Notes under the pieces: model-generated | Seen by the model: only the letters and a program-made list of their open reading frames with translations | Database searches by the model: none | Told to the model about the DNA's origin: nothing | Assembly (NCBI RefSeq): GCF_030813355.1 | Contig: NZ_JAUSUD010000001.1 | Location: 248,001 to 312,000, forward strand | Source of the DNA: Metabacillus malikii | GTDB taxonomy: Bacteria > Bacillota > Bacilli > Bacillales > Bacillaceae | DNA length: 64,000 nt | Direction: 5' to 3' | Shown: positions 54,254 through 62,624 of the stretch, piece after piece | Numbering within the stretch: position 1 is the stretch's first letter | Layout: the number at the start of each line of letters is the position of its first letter | Translations under genes and position numbers: made by a program

Positions 54254-55027
54254 ATGAAGAGGTATTTTATGCTAATTGCATCGATTGTTGTCATAGTTAT
54301 TGTAGGATCGTTGTTAGGTTACTTTTATTATCAAAAAAATCTTTCTTTACCGGAAAGAAATGTTGAACCTGTAAGTAAAGAAATCACTGAACACGACGAA
54401 GCATCCGATCAGTCAAATAACGAGAATACTGCAACAGAAGATCAAGAAGCTATCAATCAGACTGAAGAGCAGACGACGGATAATACGGAAGATGAAACAG
54501 AGGAAGCACAACGAGAAGTACCTGAGGAGAAAGAGGTTCGCCATTTTATTATGGATGATGTGACGAAGGAGGCCTTTCAATTAATTGAGGAAGAAAATAT
54601 TGACGAGGCCATTGAAATGCTAGAAGCACATGCGAATGAGGAACAATCGGCCGATCGCTATGCATGGCTGGCCGCAGCTTATGGGAAAAAAATTGACTCA
54701 ACTGATAATGTTGCAAAAATAATGGGACTTAATTCAAAAATGTCAAACGCATTGAATAAAGCTTTTGAAATAGACCCGGATTCATTGGAAGCGACGTTTG
54801 TGAGAGGCAATAAACTATTGAACACGCCAAGCTTTTTTGGAGGAGATACAAACAAAGCGTTAAGTGATTTTCAAACATGTCTAGATCAAGGTATTGCCAG
54901 TGAAGAATTGTTCCTCGCTGTTGCAGATGCTTATGCGAAGCTCGGTGATACCGTGAAAGAAGATGAATACCGACAAAAGGCCGCTGATTTATCGAACGTT
55001 TCATTACGTAGTCCAATGGCAAATTGA
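54254..55027 (+). CDS. Membrane-anchored TPR-like protein
   Basis: A 257-residue protein with an N-terminal membrane helix (about residues 5-25), an acidic low-complexity linker (about 30-95, rich in Glu, Thr and Asn) and a TPR-like helical domain outside the membrane. It shares YAWLAA-YGKKI and NTPSFFGGD with the soluble protein at 49790, so one probably arose from the other. It may anchor the assembly line or exporter. ATG 54254 follows GGAGAAA. Confidence 0.72.
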   Translation: MKRYFMLIASIVVIVIVGSLLGYFYYQKNLSLPERNVEPVSKEITEHDEASDQSNNENTATEDQEAINQTEEQTTDNTEDETEEAQREVPEEKEVRHFIMDDVTKEAFQLIEEENIDEAIEMLEAHANEEQSADRYAWLAAAYGKKIDSTDNVAKIMGLNSKMSNALNKAFEIDPDSLEATFVRGNKLLNTPSFFGGDTNKALSDFQTCLDQGIASEELFLAVADAYAKLGDTVKEDEYRQKAADLSNVSLRSPMAN

Positions 55028-55118
55028 TGATAGAAAGGTGTGTTGAGCCATTATTAGCAGAAGAAAGAATCGAAATATAGGTATAATTCCATTAACTTAT
55101 GGATTACTGGCGCTAGTT

Positions 55119-55541
55119 ATGCTTACGCAAATGGGAAATCTCGGTTTTGATAAGGTGTTTCCATTTTATACGTTAATACCAGTAGGGGTGTTATTGAGCA
55201 TTCTCTATATGTTTATCATTCCGATAAATATTCGATGGATTTTGCTTCCTTCTGGCATTCTAATTTCATTTGGGCTTATGATGCAAATCGCTATTTTCCT
55301 AGATAAATTACAATTTGTATGGGTAGGTATTCCAATTGCGATATTATGCGGGTATTTAATGCTAAGATGGGCTGGTGAAAATCATCCAATTACAAACCGA
55401 ATCTTTTTTATATTAATTGGAGCAAGCTCCCTAATTGTTGTTTTCGTTTTATTCTCATTCATTATTAATCAAATAAGTATCGTGTTAATCGCATTAGCGT
55501 TTTTAATCATTGGTGTATATATTGTATTTTTTAGAAAGTAG
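55119..55541 (+). CDS. Small polytopic membrane protein
   Basis: A roughly 140-residue protein with four or five membrane helices; no family recognised. ATG 55119 is in the middle of the first helix and has no ribosome site. The frame stays open upstream to ATT 55050, where AAAGGTG is correctly spaced and the reading gives a basic start (ISRRKNRNIGIIPLTYG), typical for a membrane protein. The true start may therefore be the rare codon ATT. It lies between the TPR and thioesterase genes of the cluster. Confidence 0.6.
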   Translation: MLTQMGNLGFDKVFPFYTLIPVGVLLSILYMFIIPINIRWILLPSGILISFGLMMQIAIFLDKLQFVWVGIPIAILCGYLMLRWAGENHPITNRIFFILIGASSLIVVFVLFSFIINQISIVLIALAFLIIGVYIVFFRK

Positions 55542-55623
55542 TACAATTTGAAGTAGATTATGGAACTAAGAATTTTCGTGTTTAAAAAAAGTAGCAGTTA
55601 TTAGATGTGGTGGTGGAACCAAC

Positions 55624-56037
55624 ATGCGAAAAACAGTTGTAGAGCTTGAGGTGTATTTTAGTGATTGTGATCCTACAGGCTTTGCACATAGCTCTAAGCA
55701 TTTTCAATGGTTTGAGCAAGGTAGAATTACACTATTGAAAGAGGCAAATATCGATAGCAGCTTCGTGAGTGATTATCATTTCATGACAATTGATAGCTAC
55801 TGCAAATATAAAAGCAGTGTGCGCTTTGGAGATAAATTAATTATCGAGGCCACTATAAATGAAAAAGATATTAGTAGAATTTTAGAATTTAATTATAAAA
55901 TCACAAAAAAGCTAGGGAAAAAGCTTGTCGCAACTGGGAACACAAGACATGTTTTAACGACGATTAATGGGCAGCTGTTACAGCGTATTCCAGTCTCAAT
56001 AAGAGAAAAGCTGAACCTGTACATAGAAGGTGAATGA
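55624..56037 (+). CDS. Hotdog-fold acyl thioesterase (4HBT/YbgC-like)
   Basis: A 137-residue hotdog thioesterase like 4-hydroxybenzoyl-CoA thioesterase or YbgC. The catalytic Asp is D16 in YFSDCDPTGFAHSSKHFQWF (position within the first 30 residues), and the rest follows the single-hotdog pattern. It would release chains from ACP or hydrolyse aromatic CoA thioesters. ATG 55624 starts an array of tightly packed PKS genes; its stop is 1 nt before the acyltransferase start. Confidence 0.85.
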   Translation: MRKTVVELEVYFSDCDPTGFAHSSKHFQWFEQGRITLLKEANIDSSFVSDYHFMTIDSYCKYKSSVRFGDKLIIEATINEKDISRILEFNYKITKKLGKKLVATGNTRHVLTTINGQLLQRIPVSIREKLNLYIEGE

Positions 56038-56038
56038 G

Positions 56039-57004
56039 ATGCAGGCATTTTTATTTCCGGGCCAAGGTGCACAAACAGTTGGTATGTTAAAAGATTATTA
56101 TCAGCGCTATCCATCGATTTTTCGTCCACTATTGGAAGAAGCAAACGAACAATTGGGCTTTGAGATAGACGATTATATGTTTAAAGGCCCGAAACGTGTG
56201 CTTGACCAAACTGAAATCACACAGCCAGCGATGCTTATTTCAAGTGTAGGAATTGCATATTTGTTGCAAGAAGAGGGAATTTACCCAGATGTTGTAGCAG
56301 GACACAGTGCAGGTCAATTTTCTGCACTTGTCATCGCAAATGCCCTTTCATTTTCTGATGCTGTTAAGATGATTCATGTGAGAGGGAAATGCATGGGTGC
56401 GGTTGACAAAGATGGTGCAATGTTGGCTGTTCATACGAAGAATCGTGAAACCATCAACGAAATCTTACATTTTATAACCGGTTATGGTATTAACGTAGCG
56501 GCACATAATTCACCAAGTCAGCTCGTACTTTCAGGTGATAAAAAGATAATTGAGGTCATTCAAAAGGAATTAACAGCTATTCCAGCGGTGATGACAAAAT
56601 CGTTAAGTGTTAGCCAGGCCTTCCATTCAACATTAATGGAGCCGGCCCGAACCCAGTTTTTACAGGAAGTAGACTTGAATTGTATTAAAAACCCTACTAT
56701 TCCGATAGTTTTAAATTGTAATGCAAACAAGAGCACTTCTCGTATAGACATCATCAATGATATTATTGGGCAGTTTACTGAACCGGTTCTATGGTCGAAG
56801 ACGGTGGATGAGCTTGCAGCAAGCAGTGTTAGTACGTACATCGAGGTAGGTATTGGAAAAGTTTTATCAAAGCTGTTACGTAATTTTCAATATGGTGGTC
56901 GTGCTTTTTCAACGGATACAACGAGCGGCTTTCAAAAGCTTATAAAAGTGAAACAATCGATTGGACAACCTTTAAATTCAGTTGTGGAAGATATAAAAGT
57001 ATAG
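56039..57004 (+). CDS. Malonyl-CoA:ACP acyltransferase (FabD-like)
   Basis: A 321-residue FabD-like acyltransferase that loads malonyl units onto ACP. The N-terminal FLFPGQGAQTVGM, the nucleophile S90 in GHSAGQFSALV and AFHSTLMEPA (with catalytic His) are present. A dedicated copy beside an ACP and ketosynthase shows that malonate-type extension is used. ATG 56039 follows AAGGTG and abuts the thioesterase stop. Confidence 0.9.
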   Translation: MQAFLFPGQGAQTVGMLKDYYQRYPSIFRPLLEEANEQLGFEIDDYMFKGPKRVLDQTEITQPAMLISSVGIAYLLQEEGIYPDVVAGHSAGQFSALVIANALSFSDAVKMIHVRGKCMGAVDKDGAMLAVHTKNRETINEILHFITGYGINVAAHNSPSQLVLSGDKKIIEVIQKELTAIPAVMTKSLSVSQAFHSTLMEPARTQFLQEVDLNCIKNPTIPIVLNCNANKSTSRIDIINDIIGQFTEPVLWSKTVDELAASSVSTYIEVGIGKVLSKLLRNFQYGGRAFSTDTTSGFQKLIKVKQSIGQPLNSVVEDIKV

Positions 57005-57019
57005 CATGAGGTGGAAAAC

Positions 57020-57769
57020 ATGTTTTTCAATGGAGAAATTGTCGTCGTTACTGGGGCATCACAAGGGATTGGCAGGGCGATTGCCACTGAATTTGCCAGC
57101 TATCCGGTAACGCTCATTCTTACCTATAACAGAAACGAAGAGAAAATGAATCATTTGCTTAACGAGCTTGAACAAAGCGGACAAGCCAAAGTCTATGCCT
57201 ATAAAGTAAATATCGGCAATGAAGACGAGGTAAAAGAGCTGTTTAAAACGGTTAAAACGAAATATGGTAAAGTCGACATTCTCGTCAACAATGCCGGGAT
57301 TACGAATGATGGGTATATTTCGATGATGAGTAACAAGAAATGGGATGAAGTCATCGATATTAACTTACGTGGTACGTTTATGTGTACACGAGAAGCAGTG
57401 AAGCAAATGATGAGTAAAAAGAGTGGAGCAGTGATTAACATTTCATCTACGAGCGGTGTTTTTGGGTCAAAGGCTCAAACGAATTACGCTGCTGCAAAAG
57501 GTGGAATGATTTCGTTTACGAAAAGCTTGGCACTCGAGCTAGCTGATTACAATATCCGCGCAAACGTTGTGGCACCTGGCTTTATTGATACGAGTATGAC
57601 AAAAAGTCTTCCGAAGGACATGGTAGCGGACGTTTTAAAGATGATTCCGATGAAACGGTTTGGTAAGCCGGAGGAAGTGGCCGGGATTGTTACATTTTTA
57701 GCATCGCAAAAGGCTAGTTATATTACAGGGAAGACTTTCACGGTTGATGGTGGTCTTATCAATGGATAG
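57020..57769 (+). CDS. 3-Oxoacyl-ACP reductase (FabG-like ketoreductase)
   Basis: A 249-residue short-chain dehydrogenase of the FabG type. Cofactor motif VTGASQGIGRA, LVNNAGI, the Ser in ISSTSGV, Y156-x-x-x-K160 in NYAAAKGG and C-terminal ITGKTFTVDGG are all intact. It reduces the beta-keto group after each extension. GAGGTGG precedes ATG 57020. It sits between the acyltransferase and ACP genes. Confidence 0.93.
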   Translation: MFFNGEIVVVTGASQGIGRAIATEFASYPVTLILTYNRNEEKMNHLLNELEQSGQAKVYAYKVNIGNEDEVKELFKTVKTKYGKVDILVNNAGITNDGYISMMSNKKWDEVIDINLRGTFMCTREAVKQMMSKKSGAVINISSTSGVFGSKAQTNYAAAKGGMISFTKSLALELADYNIRANVVAPGFIDTSMTKSLPKDMVADVLKMIPMKRFGKPEEVAGIVTFLASQKASYITGKTFTVDGGLING

Positions 57770-57781
57770 GAGGTTTAAGGG

Positions 57782-58084
57782 ATGACTGATATGAATGATT
57801 TAATCTACCAGGCAAATCAAAGAAAACGATTAACGAGTGCACTTAAGGAACTCATTGTTGATTCTCTCGATTTAGATATTGACCCGCATTATATTACCGA
57901 TGATCAACCAATCTTTGGACGCGGACTCGGGTTAGACTCAATCGATGCATTGGAATTGTTCATCGCACTTGAAGATAAATATGGGGTGACAATTTATGAT
58001 GATGATGTTGAGGTGTTCTCCTCCATTAATAAGCTAGCAGATTACATTGAAGAGAATGCAGAAAAGGAGCTTATTGATGCGTAA
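57782..58084 (+). CDS. Acyl carrier protein
   Basis: A 100-residue ACP with the phosphopantetheine-bearing serine S53 in GLGLDSIDALEL, the highly conserved D-S-I/L motif. An N-terminal extension of about 20 residues is longer than in FabACP. It carries the growing chain. GGAGGTTTAAGGG precedes ATG 57782; its stop overlaps the dehydratase start. It is the only ACP in the cluster. Confidence 0.92.
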   Translation: MTDMNDLIYQANQRKRLTSALKELIVDSLDLDIDPHYITDDQPIFGRGLGLDSIDALELFIALEDKYGVTIYDDDVEVFSSINKLADYIEENAEKELIDA

Positions 58085-58568
58085 AGAGTTAGGGATTCAA
58101 GAGATATTAAAAATTTTACCACATAAATGGCCGTTTTTATTCGTTGATAAAGTGACTGATATCGAACCTGGTAAAAGAGGGATTGGGATAAAAAATGTGA
58201 CAATTTCTGAGCCTTACTTTGAGGGACATTTTCCACAGTTCCCAATTATGCCGGGGGTTTTAATCGTTGAAGCCGCTGCACAGACTGCTGCTGTTATTTT
58301 TGCTGCAGGCGAGATTGAAAGGCTATCGAATGAGCCGTCCGGGGGAAGCCGTGTTAGTAAAAAGGAAATGACTGACAGCCCATTTCTAGGCTATCTCTCT
58401 TCGATAAAAAAAATGAAATTCAAAAAACCAGTCGCACCAGGCGACCAGTTGAAAATAAAGGTTCGCATTGGCGCGAGCTTAAATGGTCTAACACAGGTCA
58501 TCATCGCGGTTTCAACTGAAAAAGAAACGGTCGCTGAGGGTGAAATCATTATCGCGAAAAAACAATAG
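58077..58568 (+). CDS. 3-Hydroxyacyl-ACP dehydratase (FabZ-like)
   Basis: A 163-residue FabZ-type hotdog dehydratase. ILPHKWPFLFVDKV, catalytic H51 in EGHFPQFPIMPGV and E65 in LIVEAAAQTA are present. There is an extra insertion of about 20 residues (GEIERLSNEPSGGSRVSKKE) before the second half. It would form double bonds after ketoreduction, and with no enoyl reductase in the cluster the product chain should stay polyene. ATG 58077 follows AAGGAG inside the ACP gene's end. Confidence 0.9.
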   Translation: MRKELGIQEILKILPHKWPFLFVDKVTDIEPGKRGIGIKNVTISEPYFEGHFPQFPIMPGVLIVEAAAQTAAVIFAAGEIERLSNEPSGGSRVSKKEMTDSPFLGYLSSIKKMKFKKPVAPGDQLKIKVRIGASLNGLTQVIIAVSTEKETVAEGEIIIAKKQ

Positions 58569-58585
58569 GATGGAGGATGATTCAT

Positions 58586-59701
58586 TTGAATACAACTTTA
58601 AAGCTTTCTTCCTTTACTCAATCGACAAGCCAAAATGCTGAGCTTGTTGATAAAGCAGGTTATGGTGTTGTTGAATACTATACTGACGTAAAAGCTGAGT
58701 ATAGCGCAATACGTCATGGAGCAGGAATTTATGATGCGACTGCAAATGGACTAATCAAAGTTTCAGGCGGGCAATTTCTAGAGTTTGTAAATGACTTCAT
58801 TACAATTGATATTGAATTTTTAGATATCGAAAAATCAGTGTTTTCACTTATTTTAGATGAACAAGGTAACATCATAGACTTAGTTACAGTTTATTTATTA
58901 GACGAGTCCATCATCATTGAAACGTCGCCGATTAAGCGAGAAACGATTTTTACGAGATTAAGAGAGTTGTCAACTGTACACGAAGTGGAAATAGAAGATT
59001 TGACTGAAAGCACAACACTTCTTCAAATTGAAGGTCCCTACTCGTGGAAGGTATGTGAAAAGTTAATTGATTTTGAAATCTCCTCGATTCCTTTTCAATC
59101 GTTCGTTGAATTCGAGTATAACGAACAAGCCGCGATACTAGCAAGAACGGGGGTAACAGGTGAGTACGGCTATAAAGTGTTCGTTAAGCATGAACATGCC
59201 GTGGAGCTATATAATTTTTTGCTAAGTCAAAATCATCGCGAATTCCTAGTAAAACCTGTTGGCTACAAAGCGTTAACGATTACGATGCTTGAAATTCGTC
59301 AACCGCATATTGAATTTGATTTAAACGGTTTATCCGTCTATGAAGCAACAGCTGAATGGTTGATTTCCTTTAATAAAGAGCAGTTTATCGGTAAAGATGC
59401 TTTATTAAATAAACGTGAGCAACAATCAAATCGAATCATTGTTGGTTTTGCGCTTCAAGCAGAAAATGAGTTACAAGCAGGGGATGTTGTTTGTGTAGAT
59501 GGACCAATTGGTGAAATAATTCAAATTGAATATAGCTATGAATTAAAGAAATATATTGGATTAATCCTCATCAATAAAGAAATCGGTGTCTCCAATTTGA
59601 CGATTGATTTGACAGTAGAACGACTACAAAAATCAACACAAATTCAGACGATTTCCTCACCATACATCATTCCAATCTCTTGGAAAAATAAAATCACGTA
59701 A
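58586..59701 (+). CDS. GcvT-like aminomethyltransferase-family protein
   Basis: A 371-residue protein of the GcvT/YgfZ folate-binding fold. YSAIRHGAGIYDATANGLIKV, ARTGVTGEYGYKVFV and EATAEWLISFNKEQFIGKDAL match the T-protein pattern of glycine cleavage, but there are no GcvP or GcvH partners here. It may use tetrahydrofolate for a one-carbon step on the product, or be structural. TTG 58586 has GGAGG nine bases upstream; ATG 58577 is possible. It overlaps the ketosynthase gene's longer reading frame. Confidence 0.8.
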   Translation: MNTTLKLSSFTQSTSQNAELVDKAGYGVVEYYTDVKAEYSAIRHGAGIYDATANGLIKVSGGQFLEFVNDFITIDIEFLDIEKSVFSLILDEQGNIIDLVTVYLLDESIIIETSPIKRETIFTRLRELSTVHEVEIEDLTESTTLLQIEGPYSWKVCEKLIDFEISSIPFQSFVEFEYNEQAAILARTGVTGEYGYKVFVKHEHAVELYNFLLSQNHREFLVKPVGYKALTITMLEIRQPHIEFDLNGLSVYEATAEWLISFNKEQFIGKDALLNKREQQSNRIIVGFALQAENELQAGDVVCVDGPIGEIIQIEYSYELKKYIGLILINKEIGVSNLTIDLTVERLQKSTQIQTISSPYIIPISWKNKIT

Positions 59702-59724
59702 TGAAGGAGGAGCTGGAGGTGTAT

Positions 59725-62139
59725 ATGAAACACGAAGTCGTCGTCACTGGTATGGGGATTATTTGTGCAAATGGCCAAAATGTGGATGAATTTTGGCGCA
59801 ATATTCAGGCAGGAACATCAGGGATTGATCAATCTAGCTTTCATATCGATGGCTTTGGTCCGGTATATGCAGGTGAAGTAAAGGAGATTAGCCCCACATT
59901 AATCGACACCTATAAACTGCATCATCATGACAAAGTTTCTCAATTTGCCGTAATTGCCGCAAACGAAGCTATTCAAATGGCCAGCTTGAACATAGAACAT
60001 GTTGACCCTTTCCGTGTTGGTATTATTGTCGGGACATCATTAGGAGGAGTCGTCAACGGTGAGGCATTTTTAACACAATGGCTAGAGGAAGGCCTGGAAC
60101 ATGCAGATGGAGAGCTAATTAATGATTATCCTCTCCATGCCCCTTCCGATATAGTCGCTGCTAAGCTTGGTATTAAGGGTCCGAAAACAACGATTTCCAA
60201 CGCTTGTGCTGCAGGTTCGAACGCGATTGGTATAGCATTAGATTACATCCGTTCAGGGATGATTGATATTGCGTTAGTTGGCGGTGCAGATCCACTATCC
60301 TATCTATCTCTTTCTGGTTTTAATAGTTTAAATGCATTGTCAACAGGACATTGTTCACCTTTTTCAACTAGTGATGGGATTAATATCGGTGAAGGTGCAG
60401 GTTTTATCGTTTTAGAAAGAAAAGATTTTGCTGATGCTAGAGGCATTGATGGTATAGCGAAAATTTACGATTATTCGTTGTCGGCGGACTGTTATCATCC
60501 GACTGCACCTGATCCTGCTGGGTCTGGTGCATTGCAAGCGATGAAAAATGTATTGGAAAAAGCAAATATACCAGCAATAGACGTTTCATATATTAATGCT
60601 CATGGAACAGGGACACAAGCGAATGACCTGTCTGAACCGAAGGCAATTCGTTCAATGATGAAAGATGTAATACCGCCAATTTCGTCTACAAAATCGATGA
60701 CAGGTCATATGTTAGGTGCAGCAGGACTAGTAGAGGCAATTACGAGTATTTTAGCGATTCGAGATGACGTCCTGCCACCGACTGTGAATTTCGATGAACG
60801 CCAAGCGAAGTATGAGATGGATTTTGTGCCAAATCATTCAAAAGCTGCTACCGTTGATATTGTGCTGTCAAACTCATTTGCATTCGGAGGCAACAATTGT
60901 TCTGTTTTATTCGGAAAAAATGACAAGGACACCTTACCGACACCGCAAATTGCACAGCAAAACGTTGTCATCACAGGCATTGGTGCGATTGCGGGCAATG
61001 CTGAGAATACAGACGATGTATTCAAAATTTTATCTGGTGAGAAAGTGGCACTTGATAAACGGAAGTATGAACAGATTGAGTCGTTTACAGGGGAAATTAG
61101 TCCAATCCGCTATGAAAAATTTATCAATCCAAGCTATGTTCGTAAAATGGATGCTTTAAGCAAACAGGCGGTACTGACGACCAAGTATGCAATAAAGGAT
61201 GCTAGTTTAAGAATTTCGAAACAAAATAGTGAGCGTATTGGCTTAATTTTTGCGACAGGGACAGGCCCTCTTGATACCGTTCACTCGTTTTATAAAAAAG
61301 TTTTACTTGAAGGACCACAGAAGGCTAGTGCAAAATTGTTTCCCAATACAGTGATGAATGCTGCTGCAGGTCATATCGGAGTCAACGTAAAAATAAAAGG
61401 GCCAACATCGACAATTTGTGCTGGTGGTGTATCCGGTATCAATGCAATGCATTATGGTACACTCCTTATCCAACAGGATATATGTGATCAAGTCATTGTT
61501 GTAAGCTCTGATGAATTTAATGAAACGATTTTTTTAGGTGCTTCGAGAATGAAGAACTTTTTATCGCATGAAAGAGCGAAGCCGTTTGACCGAAACCGAA
61601 ATGGCTTAAACTTAGGTTCAGCAAGTGTTGCCATTGTTTTAGAAAGTGAAAGCAGTGCGAAACAGAGAGACAAACAAGCATACGCAACGATTTCTGGCTT
61701 CGGAATGGCAAGTGGCCAGGCACAAACAGAGAGTATCGACCGAAAAGGGGAGTCTTGGCAGAAAGCAATAGAGCTGTCACTATCAACTGCCGGGTTGCAG
61801 CCTGATGATATTCAACTCGTTTCATCAGCCGCATCAGGTCATAAAATTGATGCATTAGAAGCAAAAGTAATCTCATCTATTTTTCAAGAACAGGATGTAC
61901 TTGTGAATGCAACGAAAGGATTATTTGGCGAAACACATGCTTCAGCAGGTATGTTAGGCATATTAGATACGATTAATGCATTTAACGGTACAGTTTCAAG
62001 TGTAGGAAACGAAACCACTGACCCGATTTCTAAATTGAAGTTGGCAAATGTAACACTGTTCAACCAAGACATCCAACATGCAGTTGTCAATACGTATAGC
62101 TTTGGAGGGAATTATGCCTCGATGGTCTTAAGCAAATAA
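59725..62139 (+). CDS. Ketosynthase fused to chain-length-factor-like ketosynthase
   Basis: An 804-residue double ketosynthase. Domain 1 (residues 1-400) is a complete FabF-type KS: C161 in SNACAAGSN, H293 in NAHGTGT, K323 and H328 in KSMTGHMLGAAG. Domain 2 (about 413-804) keeps C565 (TICAGGVSG) and K731, but both catalytic histidines are replaced, by A702 and E736. It should thus be a non-elongating, chain-length-factor-like partner. This KSalpha-KSbeta arrangement normally involves two separate genes. GGAGGT precedes ATG 59725; ATG 59701 is an alternative start. Confidence 0.92.
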   Translation: MKHEVVVTGMGIICANGQNVDEFWRNIQAGTSGIDQSSFHIDGFGPVYAGEVKEISPTLIDTYKLHHHDKVSQFAVIAANEAIQMASLNIEHVDPFRVGIIVGTSLGGVVNGEAFLTQWLEEGLEHADGELINDYPLHAPSDIVAAKLGIKGPKTTISNACAAGSNAIGIALDYIRSGMIDIALVGGADPLSYLSLSGFNSLNALSTGHCSPFSTSDGINIGEGAGFIVLERKDFADARGIDGIAKIYDYSLSADCYHPTAPDPAGSGALQAMKNVLEKANIPAIDVSYINAHGTGTQANDLSEPKAIRSMMKDVIPPISSTKSMTGHMLGAAGLVEAITSILAIRDDVLPPTVNFDERQAKYEMDFVPNHSKAATVDIVLSNSFAFGGNNCSVLFGKNDKDTLPTPQIAQQNVVITGIGAIAGNAENTDDVFKILSGEKVALDKRKYEQIESFTGEISPIRYEKFINPSYVRKMDALSKQAVLTTKYAIKDASLRISKQNSERIGLIFATGTGPLDTVHSFYKKVLLEGPQKASAKLFPNTVMNAAAGHIGVNVKIKGPTSTICAGGVSGINAMHYGTLLIQQDICDQVIVVSSDEFNETIFLGASRMKNFLSHERAKPFDRNRNGLNLGSASVAIVLESESSAKQRDKQAYATISGFGMASGQAQTESIDRKGESWQKAIELSLSTAGLQPDDIQLVSSAASGHKIDALEAKVISSIFQEQDVLVNATKGLFGETHASAGMLGILDTINAFNGTVSSVGNETTDPISKLKLANVTLFNQDIQHAVVNTYSFGGNYASMVLSK

Positions 62140-62154
62140 TGGGGTGGAACATAA

Positions 62155-62553
62155 ATGGGTATTGGATTAGGCATGGATTTAGTGGAATTAAATAGAATTA
62201 ACCTATCGTTAGAACGCTCCTCTGGAAATATAATTAAGAAAGTTTTGCATCCTAGTGAAATCGAACGCTATGAGGAGCTTGAACAACCTAAAAGAAAACT
62301 AGAATGGTTTGCTGGGAGATTAGCTGCAAAAGAAGCAGTAAAAAAGGCAATCGGGAATAGTATCGAAATGAAACTGCGCTTAATCGATATTATCATTAGG
62401 AATGACCGGTTAGGAAAACCTTGTGTCCAGCTTTCCGAAGAGAAAAAAACAGGCTTTGAGGAATATGCGATTGAAATAACAATAACCCATTCGGAGAGAA
62501 CTGCCGCAGCAGTCGCAATACTCTATCCGAAACAAGTATTTAACATACAGTAA
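62155..62553 (+). CDS. Holo-ACP synthase-type phosphopantetheinyl transferase
   Basis: A 132-residue AcpS-type phosphopantetheinyl transferase that activates the carrier protein. D8 in GIGLGMDLVE and E60 in GRLAAKEAVKKAIG bind magnesium, and the C-terminal ITHSERTAAAVAIL is typical. This is additional to the housekeeping acpS expected elsewhere, so it should serve the cluster's own ACP. GGGGTGG precedes ATG 62155. Confidence 0.92.
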   Translation: MGIGLGMDLVELNRINLSLERSSGNIIKKVLHPSEIERYEELEQPKRKLEWFAGRLAAKEAVKKAIGNSIEMKLRLIDIIIRNDRLGKPCVQLSEEKKTGFEEYAIEITITHSERTAAAVAILYPKQVFNIQ

Positions 62554-62624
62554 TATGTTGATTATAGGGTAAATTGATGTACTTAAATGATAGAAGGTTT
62601 TGTTAATCATAGTGAGGTGGCCGG

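Noticed and set aside
57020-58568. Housekeeping fatty acid synthesis operon
   Set aside because: FabD, FabG, ACP and FabZ genes are present, but the KS-KS fusion, single extra PPTase, aromatic-acid enzymes and ABC-2 exporter are not part of a primary fab operon, and enoyl reductase is absent.
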